Assembly: GCA_034007705.1 (NCBI GenBank)
Contig: JAVEQK010000001.1
Span: 124,001-188,000, forward strand
DNA length: 64,000 nucleotides
Direction of reading: 5' to 3'
Source of the DNA: UBA10518 sp022837185
GTDB taxonomy: Bacteria; Desulfobacterota; Desulfobulbia; Desulfobulbales; Desulfobulbaceae
The notes under the pieces were generated by a model that worked only from the letters and a program-made list of their open reading frames with translations, was not told the origin of the DNA and did no database searches. Of the stretch, positions 43,075 through 52,449 are shown piece by piece (the first letter of the stretch is position 1; every line of letters begins with the position of its first letter). A program made the translations under genes and the position numbers.

Positions 43075-43260
43075 ATGAAAGCCAGTGTTGATCAGGATAT
43101 CTGTATCGGATCGGGCAATTGTGAAGCCACTTGTCCGGAAGTATTCGAAGTGCGGGACGGTAAATCCCATGTCAAGGTGAAGACCGTCCCCGAGAATCAC
43201 GAGGATAAGGTGCGGGAGGCAGTGGACGGCTGTCCGGTCCAGGCAATTTCGGCAAGCTGA
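43075..43260 (+). CDS. Small ferredoxin with Ser in place of a cluster cysteine
   Basis: 61 residues from the ATG at 43075 with AAAGGAAT upstream. The motif CIGSGNCEATCPEVF and the late CPVQAI define a one-cluster ferredoxin, but the second position of the usual C-x2-C-x2-C is Ser. Ferredoxins altered here bind a [3Fe-4S] cluster or a [4Fe-4S] cluster with a non-Cys ligand, and such proteins often serve monooxygenases. No redox partner gene is adjacent: the next gene is convergent. Confidence 0.82.
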   Translation: MKASVDQDICIGSGNCEATCPEVFEVRDGKSHVKVKTVPENHEDKVREAVDGCPVQAISAS

Positions 43261-43321
43261 TGCCGCTGCCGGAAGAGGCGTGGGGCTCTTTGCTGTAGTG
43301 CAGCAGAGGGTGTATCCGTGA

Positions 43322-44563
43322 TCAGTTGATTTTCCGGAGCGTCGGGCTGAAGAAGCAGATGAGAAGGGTGGCGGCTATGCAGGCGAGGGCGATGACCGCC
43401 AGGCCGAGCTGCGGGCCGAAGGTTTCGGCCAGTGCCCCTGAAATGACGGCGCCGACCGAGACAAAGCCCCGGTCCAGGCTCATCAGGCTCATGACCCGCC
43501 CCTGGAACCGCATTGTCGTCTGTTCGAGCAGCAGGGAGATGTTGAGGGAATGGTAGGCGGTGGTCATGCAGCCGGCGATGATCAGGGCAACGGCGGAAAG
43601 GGGGAAGGATTGGCTCCGGGAAAGGAGCAGCAGGGCCAGGCCGAAGACCACCAGGAAAACCATCAGGACCAGGCCGCGGTGGCGCAGTTGCCGGATCGAG
43701 GCCAGGGTCAGGGAGCCGACGAGGGAGCCGATGCCGACCAGGGCCAGCATCCAGCCGGCGCCGGAACGGCCGACTTCGAGGACGTTCAGGGCCAGCAGCG
43801 GCACGAATACCTGCTGGTAGGGCATGCCGATGACGAAAATGACCAGGGCCATGGCCGCCAGGTAGAGCAGACCGCGGTTGGCCGCCATATAGCGGAACCC
43901 CTCCAGCAGGTCCTGGTGGATGGAGGTCTTTGCGGGTGTTTTCTGTTCCCCGGCCGGGTCGGGCAGCGGAGCGTCCGCAGTCAGGGTGATCCGGGCCGTG
44001 GTCCAGGTGACGTACACGAAGAGCAGGGCGCTGAGCAGGTAGATCTGCCCGTAGTCAAGAAAGATGAGCAGCACACCGGCCAGGCCGGCGCCCAGGACGC
44101 GCATGAGGTTCATGGCGGCGGTGTTGAGGGAGACGGCGTTGAGCATGATCTCCATGGGGACGATGCGGGGGATCAGCGACTGCCTGGTGGGCTGGTTGAA
44201 GGCCATGGAGCCGCCGGTGACAAAGGCCGTCACAAAGACGTGCCAGACGGCGATTGTCCCGGTGAGCAGGAGGACGGCCAGCAGCAGGTTCATGACCAGG
44301 GTGACGGGCTGGCTGACCAGCAGGATCCGCCGCTTGTCGTACCTGTCGGCCACCACCCCGGCAAGCAGGCCGAAGAGGAGCTGGGGCGCCATTCTGACCG
44401 CCACCACCAGGCCGACCTGGAGGGGGGAGCCGGTCAGCTCCAGGATCAGCAGGGGGCGCACCACCTGCTCCATCCACATGGCGGCCGAATGGGCGAGCTG
44501 TCCCAGCCACAGGTAGCGGAAATTCCGGTAGCCGAGGGCACGGAAGGTTGTCGGTATTTTCAT
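43322..44563 (-). CDS. MFS transporter (DHA3/EntS-like)
   Basis: 413 residues with 12 predicted membrane helices. ALGYRNFRYLWLGQLAH and GVVADRYDKRRILLVSQ are the N-terminal and loop 2-3 signatures of the DHA3 group, which exports drugs, siderophores or other small molecules; MAFNQPTRQSLIPRIV is also typical. Substrate unknown. It is transcribed away from the tRNA-Ala gene. Confidence 0.85.
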   Translation of the reverse strand: MKIPTTFRALGYRNFRYLWLGQLAHSAAMWMEQVVRPLLILELTGSPLQVGLVVAVRMAPQLLFGLLAGVVADRYDKRRILLVSQPVTLVMNLLLAVLLLTGTIAVWHVFVTAFVTGGSMAFNQPTRQSLIPRIVPMEIMLNAVSLNTAAMNLMRVLGAGLAGVLLIFLDYGQIYLLSALLFVYVTWTTARITLTADAPLPDPAGEQKTPAKTSIHQDLLEGFRYMAANRGLLYLAAMALVIFVIGMPYQQVFVPLLALNVLEVGRSGAGWMLALVGIGSLVGSLTLASIRQLRHRGLVLMVFLVVFGLALLLLSRSQSFPLSAVALIIAGCMTTAYHSLNISLLLEQTTMRFQGRVMSLMSLDRGFVSVGAVISGALAETFGPQLGLAVIALACIAATLLICFFSPTLRKIN

Positions 44564-44650
44564 GGGATGCGACGATACCTCCTTCTCTGAAGAAAGCCCG
44601 GGGGCCGGCAGTCTCCATCCGGCTTGAACGCCGGCTTTCCCTCGGGACCC

Positions 44651-44689
44651 AATAAAAAAGGGTTGCGAAGTTCCTCCGCAACCCTTTAA
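44651..44689 (-). terminator. Rho-independent terminator of tRNA-Ala
   Basis: Minus strand: GGGTTGCG, nine-base loop, CGCAACCC, then TTTTTTATT. It lies a few bases downstream of the tRNA 3' end. Confidence 0.85.
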
Positions 44690-44695
44690 CTATCC

Positions 44696-44771
<76 letters not shown>

Positions 44772-44788
44772 GTAATTTGACAGGTTTC

Positions 44789-44818
44789 CAGATACCACTC
44801 TTGATGCGGCCCTGTCAA
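44789..44818 (-). promoter_or_regulatory. Promoter of tRNA-Ala
   Basis: Minus strand: TTGACA (44818-44813), 18-nt spacer, TATCTG (44794-44789), preceded by TGG as in an extended -10. The -10 ends 17 bases before the tRNA. Confidence 0.55.
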
Positions 44819-44859
44819 GCATATTCATGGTTTTTTTTGTTGGCCGCGGATACAATGCA

Positions 44860-44888
44860 TTGCCAATTAATTGTAAAACAGGTACTAT
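44860..44888 (+). promoter_or_regulatory. Putative promoter of the mre operon
   Basis: TTGCCA (44860-44865), 17-nt spacer, TACTAT (44883-44888): four matches each. It lies about 85 bases upstream of mreB. Confidence 0.4.
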
Positions 44889-44974
44889 ATTGTATTTGAC
44901 TCCGGCGGACGTAAATATGGGGGTCTGTGCCGGTTAATTGGACAATTCTCTGAACTTTTTCTGGGTGCATCGGA

Positions 44975-46012
<1,038 letters not shown>

Positions 46013-46091
46013 TTCGACCGCCGGCCAGGTGTTTCCCTGTTGTCTTTTTTCGACTTGAATTCTTTTCATCTGACAGGAGTTACGTAACCCC

Positions 46092-46943
46092 ATGAGAGCC
46101 AGGGGAGGCAGTAAACGTAACAACGGTTTCAGAGCCCTCAGGATAGTTCTGTTTTCCGGGATACTCCTGACACTTGCCTTGATATTCCTTGTTTCCACCC
46201 TGGGCACGCAGCGGTTCGGTTTTGTCCACAAGCTTGTCTTTGAGGCCACTGCTCCGGTGCAGTCTGTCTTTGCCGGGGCTGCCGGGTACGTCAACGTGGC
46301 CAGGGAGGAATACCTGGCCCTGTTCAACGTCCGCGAGGAAAACAGGCGGCTGTGGAAAGCCCTCCAGGAGTCGAGGGATGCAGCCAATCGCAACCGCGAG
46401 GCCCTGGCCACCAACACCCGGCTGCGCAAACTCCTGGAATTCAAGGAGAGCACGGATCTTCCCATGCTGGCCGCCCGCATTGTCGGCAAGGACCCCTCCC
46501 TCTGGTTTCGGACCGTGGTCGTGGATCGGGGTTCGAGTGACGGGGTGGTCAAGGGAATGCCGGTGGTCGACGGGGACGGCGTGGTGGGGCAGGTGTTCAG
46601 CGTCTCACCCAACTATTCCAAGGTTCTGCTGGCCATCGCTCCCAGCAGCGCCATCGACGTCCTGCTGCAGAAATCCAGGGTGCGGGGCATTCTCAAAGGC
46701 ACCGGTTCGCTCACCTATAAACTTGATTACGTCCTCAAGACCGTTGATGTCCAGGAAGGCGATCATGTGGTGACCGCCGGCTACGGCGGCCTGTTTCCCA
46801 CCGGCATGCCGGTGGGCGTCGTTTCCCAGGTGGTCAGGAAGCGCAGGGGCATGTTCCTGGATATTGAGGTGACGCCGACCGTTGATTTCCTGACCCTTGA
46901 GGATCTGCTGATTATTGAGCGGGAGATGGAGTTTACCCGATAA
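46092..46943 (+). CDS. mreC: Rod shape-determining protein MreC
   Basis: 283 residues: membrane helix at about 20-37, coiled coil (VREENRRLWKALQESRDAANRN), and the beta-rich periplasmic domain (DRGSSDGVVKGMPVVDGDGVVGQV, GLFPTGMPVGVVSQV). MreC links MreB to PBP2/RodA and activates them. 79 bases after mreB, 2 before mreD. Confidence 0.95.
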   Translation: MRARGGSKRNNGFRALRIVLFSGILLTLALIFLVSTLGTQRFGFVHKLVFEATAPVQSVFAGAAGYVNVAREEYLALFNVREENRRLWKALQESRDAANRNREALATNTRLRKLLEFKESTDLPMLAARIVGKDPSLWFRTVVVDRGSSDGVVKGMPVVDGDGVVGQVFSVSPNYSKVLLAIAPSSAIDVLLQKSRVRGILKGTGSLTYKLDYVLKTVDVQEGDHVVTAGYGGLFPTGMPVGVVSQVVRKRRGMFLDIEVTPTVDFLTLEDLLIIEREMEFTR

Positions 46944-46945
46944 CA

Positions 46946-47500
46946 ATGGTCACTGTTGCCGCCTATACCTTGCTCGGCCTGTTCCTTGCGGTTCTACAGA
47001 CGACCGTCCTGATGATCAACCCCATGTGGATCGGGGCCCCTGACCTGTATTATATCCTGGTCGCGTACCTGGCCTACAGGATGGATATCCTGCGCGGCCT
47101 GATCATCCTCTTCCCCGTGAGCTGGACCATGGACGTGCTGTCCGGCGTCGTCCTCGGCACCTACCCGGCAATCTGTTTCATCGCTTTTGTCCTGCTCAAG
47201 TTCACGGCGGTGAAAATGCCGGTGCGCGAGTCGCTGTACCAGGTCCCGTTCATCGGCGTCAGCTACCTGGTCGTGTCCAAATTCGTGTACCTCATCCTCT
47301 CCTTCATGGAGCCCGGGGTTCTCGCCCCCTGGTCGTGGCCGGCCGTACTGCTCCGCGTTTTCCTGCTGGTTGTCCTCGCCTTTCCCCTGTTCCGGCTGTT
47401 CGAAATGGTCAACCGCCGTCTCCAGGGGAGCCTGATCCCTTTCAAAATGCTGCGGGTGCAGGGCGGTAATCGCTACAGGCAGGAGATGGAAAAGAAGTGA
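46946..47500 (+). CDS. mreD: Rod shape-determining protein MreD
   Basis: 184 residues, about five membrane helices. DLYYILVAYLAYRMDILRGLIILFPVSW is typical, followed by a Gly-rich GVVLGTYP loop. An integral membrane partner of MreC in the elongasome. Its stop overlaps the GTG start of mrdA. Confidence 0.92.
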   Translation: MVTVAAYTLLGLFLAVLQTTVLMINPMWIGAPDLYYILVAYLAYRMDILRGLIILFPVSWTMDVLSGVVLGTYPAICFIAFVLLKFTAVKMPVRESLYQVPFIGVSYLVVSKFVYLILSFMEPGVLAPWSWPAVLLRVFLLVVLAFPLFRLFEMVNRRLQGSLIPFKMLRVQGGNRYRQEMEKK

Positions 47501-49473
47501 AGAACATTCGGAAGCGACGCAGCCGCAAGGAGAGACAACCGCGGCCGCCGGCCCTTGAAGCGCCGGATGCCCGGTTGACGCTGATAACGCCCCGGGATGA
47601 CGCCGAGCTTGATTTTCTGAAAAAGCGGGCGCTCATTTCATCGATCGTCCTCATAAGCTTTTTTGCCATCCTTGTCGCCAGGCTCTGGTATCTGCAGATC
47701 CAGGAAGGCGAAACCTATGCGAGCCTGGCGGACAACAACCGGGTCAGGTATGTGGAGATCGCCCCGCCGCGCGGCAATATTTTCGACAGCATGGGCAAGG
47801 AAGTCGTCACCAACCGGCCCTCGTTCAATGTGGTGTTGAGCCGGGAGGACAACCGGCTTGACGATGAACTCCTCAAAAAGGTTGCGGCCGTCCTCGACGT
47901 CGACATATCAACCCTGCTCGACCGGATCAGGAAGATGTCCGATACCCCCGGCCATATACCGATCAGGCTGGCCGAGGACATCGAGTGGGAAAAGGTGGCC
48001 CTGATCGAAAACAACCGCCTTGAACTCCCCGGAATACGGATAGAAGTGGTTCCCCTCCGGGTATACCACTACGGCAACTATGCCTCGCACCTGATCGGCT
48101 ACCTCGGCGAGATAAGCCAGAAGCAGCTCGATGCCGCTGAGTCCGGCATCTACCGGGGCGGGGATCTGGTCGGTAAAATGGGCCTGGAGAACCTCTACGA
48201 GCCTGTCCTGCGCGGGGAAAAGGGCAAGGAGTACATGGAAGTCAATGCCCTCGGCTTTGAACAGAAATACCTCAAGGGGATAGAGCCGCTGCCCGGAGCC
48301 GATCTGCACCTGACGATCAACATGGACCTGCAGCAGGCCGCCGAGGAGATCATGGCCAGCGACGACAAGGCCGGCGCCGTTGTCGCCGTGGAAGTGAACA
48401 GCGGGCGGGTGCTGGCGGCGGCCAGTTCGCCGCAGTTGAAACTGGACGAGTTCATCGGGGGCATATCGACGGTGGCCTGGCAGGCCCTGCTTGACGACCC
48501 CCGCCATCCCTTGATCAACAAAGTCGTCCAGGGCCAGTATCCCCCCGCCTCGACCTATAAAATAGTAACGGCGCTCGCCGGGCTGGGCGAGGGAGTCATC
48601 TCTCCAGATTCCATCATTTTCTGCCCCGGTCATTACCGCTTCGGCAACAGGACCTATCGGTGCTGGAAAAGAGGGGGGCACGGGGCGGTCAACCTGGAGC
48701 GGGCGCTGGCCGAATCCTGCGACGTCTATTTTTACCAGGTCGGGCAGCGTCTGGGCGTGGATCGTTTGGCGGAGTATGCCCGCCGTCTCGGCCTCGGCAA
48801 AAAAACGGGCGTGGACATGGAGCATGAAAAGAGCGGCCTGATCCCGACGGCCGAATGGAAGAAAAAACGATTTGACGTCCCCTGGCAGGATGGCGAGACT
48901 CTGTCAGTGGCCATCGGCCAGGGGTTTGATCTTGCCACGCCGATCCAGGTCTGCATGATGACCGCCGCCCTTGCCAACGGAGGGACCCTGTACCGGCCGG
49001 CATTGATCGAGACCATCCGCGACCCGGACGGGCATGTGGTGAAGCAGTTCGAACCGGAGGTCCTGGAACGGTTTGTGGGGCAGGGCCAGAACATGCGGCT
49101 CGTCAGGGCGGGTCTGGTCGAGGCGGTCAACGGCAAGCGCGGCACCGGACGTCCGGCCCGGCTCGACAATATCACCGTGGCCGGCAAGACGGGCACCGCC
49201 CAGGTTGTCCGCCTCAAGCAGTATCAGCACCTGAAGGAGGAGGACATCCCCTACAAGTACCGGGACCATGCCTGGTTCACCTGTTTCGCGCCGGCCGAAA
49301 ACCCTGAAATCGCGGTGACCGTTCTGATTGAACACGGGCTGCACGGCAGTTCCGGGGCCGGGCCCATAGCCCGTGCGGTTCTGGAGGCCTATTTCGCCGA
49401 CCGGCTGCAACAGGGGCAGGACATAGCTTATTCCATTGTTCCCGGACGGGCGGACGGGGAAGAAGTCAATTAA
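47497..49473 (+). CDS. mrdA: Penicillin-binding protein 2 (elongation-specific transpeptidase)
   Basis: 658 residues from the GTG at 47497 that overlaps the mreD stop. A membrane helix lies at about 48-66, then the pedestal domain (ARLWYLQIQEGETYASLADNNR, PPRGNIFDS) and the transpeptidase domain with STYK (about 352), SCD and KTGTAQ (about 564). It cross-links side-wall peptidoglycan made by RodA. The basic cytoplasmic N-terminal extension of about 45 residues is longer than in E. coli. Confidence 0.96.
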   Translation: MKNIRKRRSRKERQPRPPALEAPDARLTLITPRDDAELDFLKKRALISSIVLISFFAILVARLWYLQIQEGETYASLADNNRVRYVEIAPPRGNIFDSMGKEVVTNRPSFNVVLSREDNRLDDELLKKVAAVLDVDISTLLDRIRKMSDTPGHIPIRLAEDIEWEKVALIENNRLELPGIRIEVVPLRVYHYGNYASHLIGYLGEISQKQLDAAESGIYRGGDLVGKMGLENLYEPVLRGEKGKEYMEVNALGFEQKYLKGIEPLPGADLHLTINMDLQQAAEEIMASDDKAGAVVAVEVNSGRVLAAASSPQLKLDEFIGGISTVAWQALLDDPRHPLINKVVQGQYPPASTYKIVTALAGLGEGVISPDSIIFCPGHYRFGNRTYRCWKRGGHGAVNLERALAESCDVYFYQVGQRLGVDRLAEYARRLGLGKKTGVDMEHEKSGLIPTAEWKKKRFDVPWQDGETLSVAIGQGFDLATPIQVCMMTAALANGGTLYRPALIETIRDPDGHVVKQFEPEVLERFVGQGQNMRLVRAGLVEAVNGKRGTGRPARLDNITVAGKTGTAQVVRLKQYQHLKEEDIPYKYRDHAWFTCFAPAENPEIAVTVLIEHGLHGSSGAGPIARAVLEAYFADRLQQGQDIAYSIVPGRADGEEVN

Positions 49474-49504
49474 TCCTTCGGAAAGAATATGTGGGAACGA
49501 TGCG

Positions 49505-50617
49505 ATGTTTCGTTTTGATCGACGGCTGATTCATTATTTTGACTGGGTCATGCTCCTGCTGCTGATTCTGGTCAGTGCCATGGCGCTGGCGAATCTGTTC
49601 AGCTCGACCTGGAGCGGCGGGCCGACCGCGTCGCCGATTTTTTACAAACAGCTCTACGTCACCCTGTTCGGGCTGGCCCTGATCATCCTGTTGCTCGGTT
49701 TTGACTACAAGGAACTGGAGACGCTCGGGTTCGTATTGTACGCCGCGGTCATCCTGCTGCTGATTTATGCCGCGTTTTACGTCCAAACCGTGGCCGGGAC
49801 GCAGCGCTGGATCAACCTCGGTTTCATGCGGCTGCAGCCCTCGGAACCGGCCAAGCTGGTCATGGTCATTGTCCTGGCGAGTTATTTCTCCCGCCGGGAA
49901 ATCGGCGAGGGCTTCCGGTTGCGGGACATTATCAAGCCGGGAATCCTGACCGCGGTGCCCTTTGCTTTGATCCTGATCCAGCCGGACCTCGGCACTGCTC
50001 TGATGATCGCCGTTATCTACGGCTCCATGATCCTCTTTGTCAAGCTGCGCTGGACCACAATCGCCATCCTTGGAACGCTGGGGGCCGCCGGGGCCTTTGT
50101 TTTCTGGAAGTATCTGCTCAAGGACTACCAGCGCCGCCGGATCGAGACCTTTCTCAACCCGGAGGGCGATCCCATGAACCAGGGGTACCAGATCATGCAG
50201 TCGAAGATAGCGGTCGGCAGCGGCAAGGTCTTTGGCAAGGGCTTCATGGAAGGGACCCAGGGGCACCTGCACTTCCTCCCCGAACGCCATACGGATTTTG
50301 CCTTTTCAGTCTGGGCGGAGGAATGGGGCTTTGCCGGCTCGGTTTTTTTCATCGGCTGCTATTTCTTCATGCTGTTGTGGGGAATGAACATTGCCATGTC
50401 CGCCCGGGACAAATTCGGCGTGCTGCTGGCCTTCGGCCTGGTGATGCTCATTTTCTGGCAGGCAGTCATCAACCTGCTGATGATCATGGGATTTCTGCCG
50501 GTGGTAGGCATCCCCCTGCCGCTGTTCAGCTATGGCGGTTCTTCGCTGCTGACGACCCTGATCTGCATCGGCCTGCTGATGAATATCAGGATGCGGCGCT
50601 ATCAGGTCAAGGGGTAA
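49505..50617 (+). CDS. rodA: Peptidoglycan glycosyltransferase RodA (SEDS family)
   Basis: 370 residues from the ATG at 49505; the frame opens upstream inside mrdA. Ten or so membrane helices. SEDS signatures include GTQRWINLGFMRLQPSEPAKL, ALILIQPDLGTALM, RIETFLNPEGDPMNQGYQ (loop with the catalytic Asp), FLPERHTDFAFSVWAEEWGF and GIPLPLFSYGGSSLL. It polymerises glycan strands with PBP2. Converges with hemH, the coding ends overlapping by 11 bases. Confidence 0.95.
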   Translation: MFRFDRRLIHYFDWVMLLLLILVSAMALANLFSSTWSGGPTASPIFYKQLYVTLFGLALIILLLGFDYKELETLGFVLYAAVILLLIYAAFYVQTVAGTQRWINLGFMRLQPSEPAKLVMVIVLASYFSRREIGEGFRLRDIIKPGILTAVPFALILIQPDLGTALMIAVIYGSMILFVKLRWTTIAILGTLGAAGAFVFWKYLLKDYQRRRIETFLNPEGDPMNQGYQIMQSKIAVGSGKVFGKGFMEGTQGHLHFLPERHTDFAFSVWAEEWGFAGSVFFIGCYFFMLLWGMNIAMSARDKFGVLLAFGLVMLIFWQAVINLLMIMGFLPVVGIPLPLFSYGGSSLLTTLICIGLLMNIRMRRYQVKG

Positions 50618-51575
50618 CGGTTTCCAGCCGCTGCCGCACCAGGCTGCCCAGGGCCTCGATGAACTGCGGATCGTCGTTCAGGCCGCGGGTCGATTCAAGG
50701 CGCATGCCCAGTTCCCGGGCCATTTCCCTGTACTGAATGTCGATTTCATAGAGGGTCTCCACATGATCGGAGACGAAGCTGATCGGCACCATCAGGATGT
50801 TCCGGCAGCCCCGGCCGGCCAGTTCCGTGATCATGTCCGGGGTTGAAGGCTCCAGCCATTCGACGGGACCGCTGCGGCTCTGGAAGCAGAGAATCCCTTC
50901 CAGGCCGGTCAGGTTTTCGATGGCGGCGATGGTGGCCCGGATTTCATCGACATAGGGGTCACCTTCGTCGATGAATTTTTTCGGCAGGCTGTGGGCACTG
51001 TACACCACCTGGACAGGGTCGCCGCCGAAGCGGGTGATTCCTTCCAGGATCCGTTCGGCCAGACAGCGGACATACGACGGCTCCTCGGGCCAGGAACGTA
51101 TTTCCAGGACCGGCAGGTCGGGGGCCAGGCGCCGGACCGTTTGGCGGAGGTCGGTAAAGGATGAGCCGCTGGTGGCGATCGAATAATGGGGATAAAGGGG
51201 CAGGGCGATCAGCCGGCTGCAGCCGGCGGCCACCAGTTCGCCAACGACCTCATCGGCAAAGGGATGCCAGTACCGCATGCAGCCGCGGACCAGGAAGCCG
51301 TTTCCCAGCAGCTTTTCGAGGGCGGCGGCCTGCTGTCCGGTGATGCGGCGGATGGGAGAGCCGCCGCCGATGAGGCGGTAACTCTCGGCGGATTTGGGCG
51401 CCCGGCTCCGGGCGATCCGCCGGGCGATGAATTTCTGGAGAAAAGCCGGGCCCAGACGGATGATCTGCCGGTCGGAAAACAGGTTGACCAGAAAGGGCTC
51501 GACATCCTCGATTTTTTCAGGTCCGCCCAGGTTCAGCAGCAGGACTCCGGTGGTGGTGTTGTCGCTCATGGGCAT
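50607..51575 (-). CDS. hemH: Ferrochelatase
   Basis: 322 residues (start at 51575 or 51569). GVLLLNLGGPEKIEDVEPFLVNLFSD opens the protein; SAHSLPKKFIDEGDPY carries the catalytic His, and SFVSDHVETLYEIDIQYREMA the Glu-containing signature. It inserts Fe2+ into protoporphyrin (or coproporphyrin) as the last heme step. GGAGGA lies upstream but at long spacing. Standalone gene in this window. Confidence 0.93.
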   Translation of the reverse strand: MPMSDNTTTGVLLLNLGGPEKIEDVEPFLVNLFSDRQIIRLGPAFLQKFIARRIARSRAPKSAESYRLIGGGSPIRRITGQQAAALEKLLGNGFLVRGCMRYWHPFADEVVGELVAAGCSRLIALPLYPHYSIATSGSSFTDLRQTVRRLAPDLPVLEIRSWPEEPSYVRCLAERILEGITRFGGDPVQVVYSAHSLPKKFIDEGDPYVDEIRATIAAIENLTGLEGILCFQSRSGPVEWLEPSTPDMITELAGRGCRNILMVPISFVSDHVETLYEIDIQYREMARELGMRLESTRGLNDDPQFIEALGSLVRQRLETVTP

Positions 51576-51624
51576 GAATGTACACGGTCCTCCTTTTCGC
51601 CGTCAAGAAAATGAATCGGCCCAC

Positions 51625-51654
51625 TTGATTTGCTGTGGTATCTGTGACTATACT
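51625..51654 (+). promoter_or_regulatory. Promoter of the HPF/cold-shock gene
   Basis: TTGATT (51625-51630), 18-nt spacer, TATACT (51649-51654; five of six). The start site would be near 51661, giving an AT-rich leader of about 120 bases before the ATG at 51783. Confidence 0.5.
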
Positions 51655-51782
51655 TTAAGTATGAACAAGTGTTTGATCCTGCCTCACATTTCTCATGATT
51701 TTTTTCTTTTCATTAATTATTTCAAGAAGTTGGTTAGGGCGGTAACATGGGGTTGCCGTCATTTACATAGTGGAGGAACTCT

Positions 51783-52325
51783 ATGGAATTGAAGATTGAG
51801 GCCAGAAATCTCGACATGCGGAAAGGTTGGCTCGACAAGATCGAAGATGAGAAGGCGAAGCTGATCCGCCATTACGCCAATCTTGTTCTTCACCTGCGTG
51901 TGACCATTGAGAGCACTTCAGGGTACAAGGAAGGAGGTTACGAAGTGCGGCTGGTCGCATCTGTGCCCAATGATACGGTCGTCGTCAAACGATGGGGTGA
52001 CAAAGTGCATCCCCTGCTCGTTGAAGCTTTTGATGTCCTTGGAATGAAACTCAAGGAACAGGTGCGCAAGAAACAGGATCACAAGGGAGTCAAGGCCCAG
52101 GGAGCCGTCCTGGGCGGGAACGGTTCGGGGGTGATTCAACGGCTGTTCCCGCACGATTCCTACGGCTTTATCGTTACTCCCGATGCCCAGGAAATATTTT
52201 TCCATGAAAATGTCCTGAAGGATGTGGGCATGAATGAACTGAAGGAAGGCGACACGGTTATGTTCGGCGTAACCGAAGGAGAGATGGGGCCGCAGGCAAC
52301 CTATGTCCGCGCCGGCAAAAGTTAG
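51783..52325 (+). CDS. HPF/RaiA ribosome-associated domain fused to a cold-shock domain
   Basis: 180 residues; GGAGG at 7 bases. Residues 1-100 resemble the ribosome-hibernation factor fold (LKIEARNLDM, DKIEDEKAKLIRHY, LRVTIESTSGYKEGGYEVRL). Residues about 112-178 are a cold-shock domain: GNGSGVIQRLFPHDSYGFIVTP and EIFFHENVLKDV carry the RNP-like aromatics. It probably binds the ribosome and RNA in stress or stationary phase; the two-domain form is less common than single-domain HPF. A long leader and its own terminator mark a single-gene unit. Confidence 0.85.
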   Translation: MELKIEARNLDMRKGWLDKIEDEKAKLIRHYANLVLHLRVTIESTSGYKEGGYEVRLVASVPNDTVVVKRWGDKVHPLLVEAFDVLGMKLKEQVRKKQDHKGVKAQGAVLGGNGSGVIQRLFPHDSYGFIVTPDAQEIFFHENVLKDVGMNELKEGDTVMFGVTEGEMGPQATYVRAGKS

Positions 52326-52349
52326 ACCGGTAATGAACAAGGATAATCC

Positions 52350-52383
52350 GGCCCCCGCCGTTCGCGGCGGGGGCCTTTTTTTT
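52350..52383 (+). terminator. Rho-independent terminator after the HPF/cold-shock gene
   Basis: GGCCCCCGCCG, loop TTCG, CGGCGGGGGCC, then eight T residues. A perfect 11-bp stem with a stable tetraloop, 25 bases after the stop. Confidence 0.93.
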
Positions 52384-52449
52384 ACCCGGCATGGGCGCGC
52401 CCGCGACGGCCGCGCTTGACCGGCGGCCCCGCCCGGGGTATGGTGGGCC

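Noticed and set aside
42643..43200. A 185-codon minus-strand frame before and over the ferredoxin
   Set aside because: No domains, no good start, and it overlaps a convincing ferredoxin gene on the other strand.
51661..51792. A 43-codon ORF in the leader of the HPF/cold-shock gene
   Set aside because: Its ATG coincides with the predicted transcription start, it has no ribosome-binding site, and its end overlaps the real gene in another frame.
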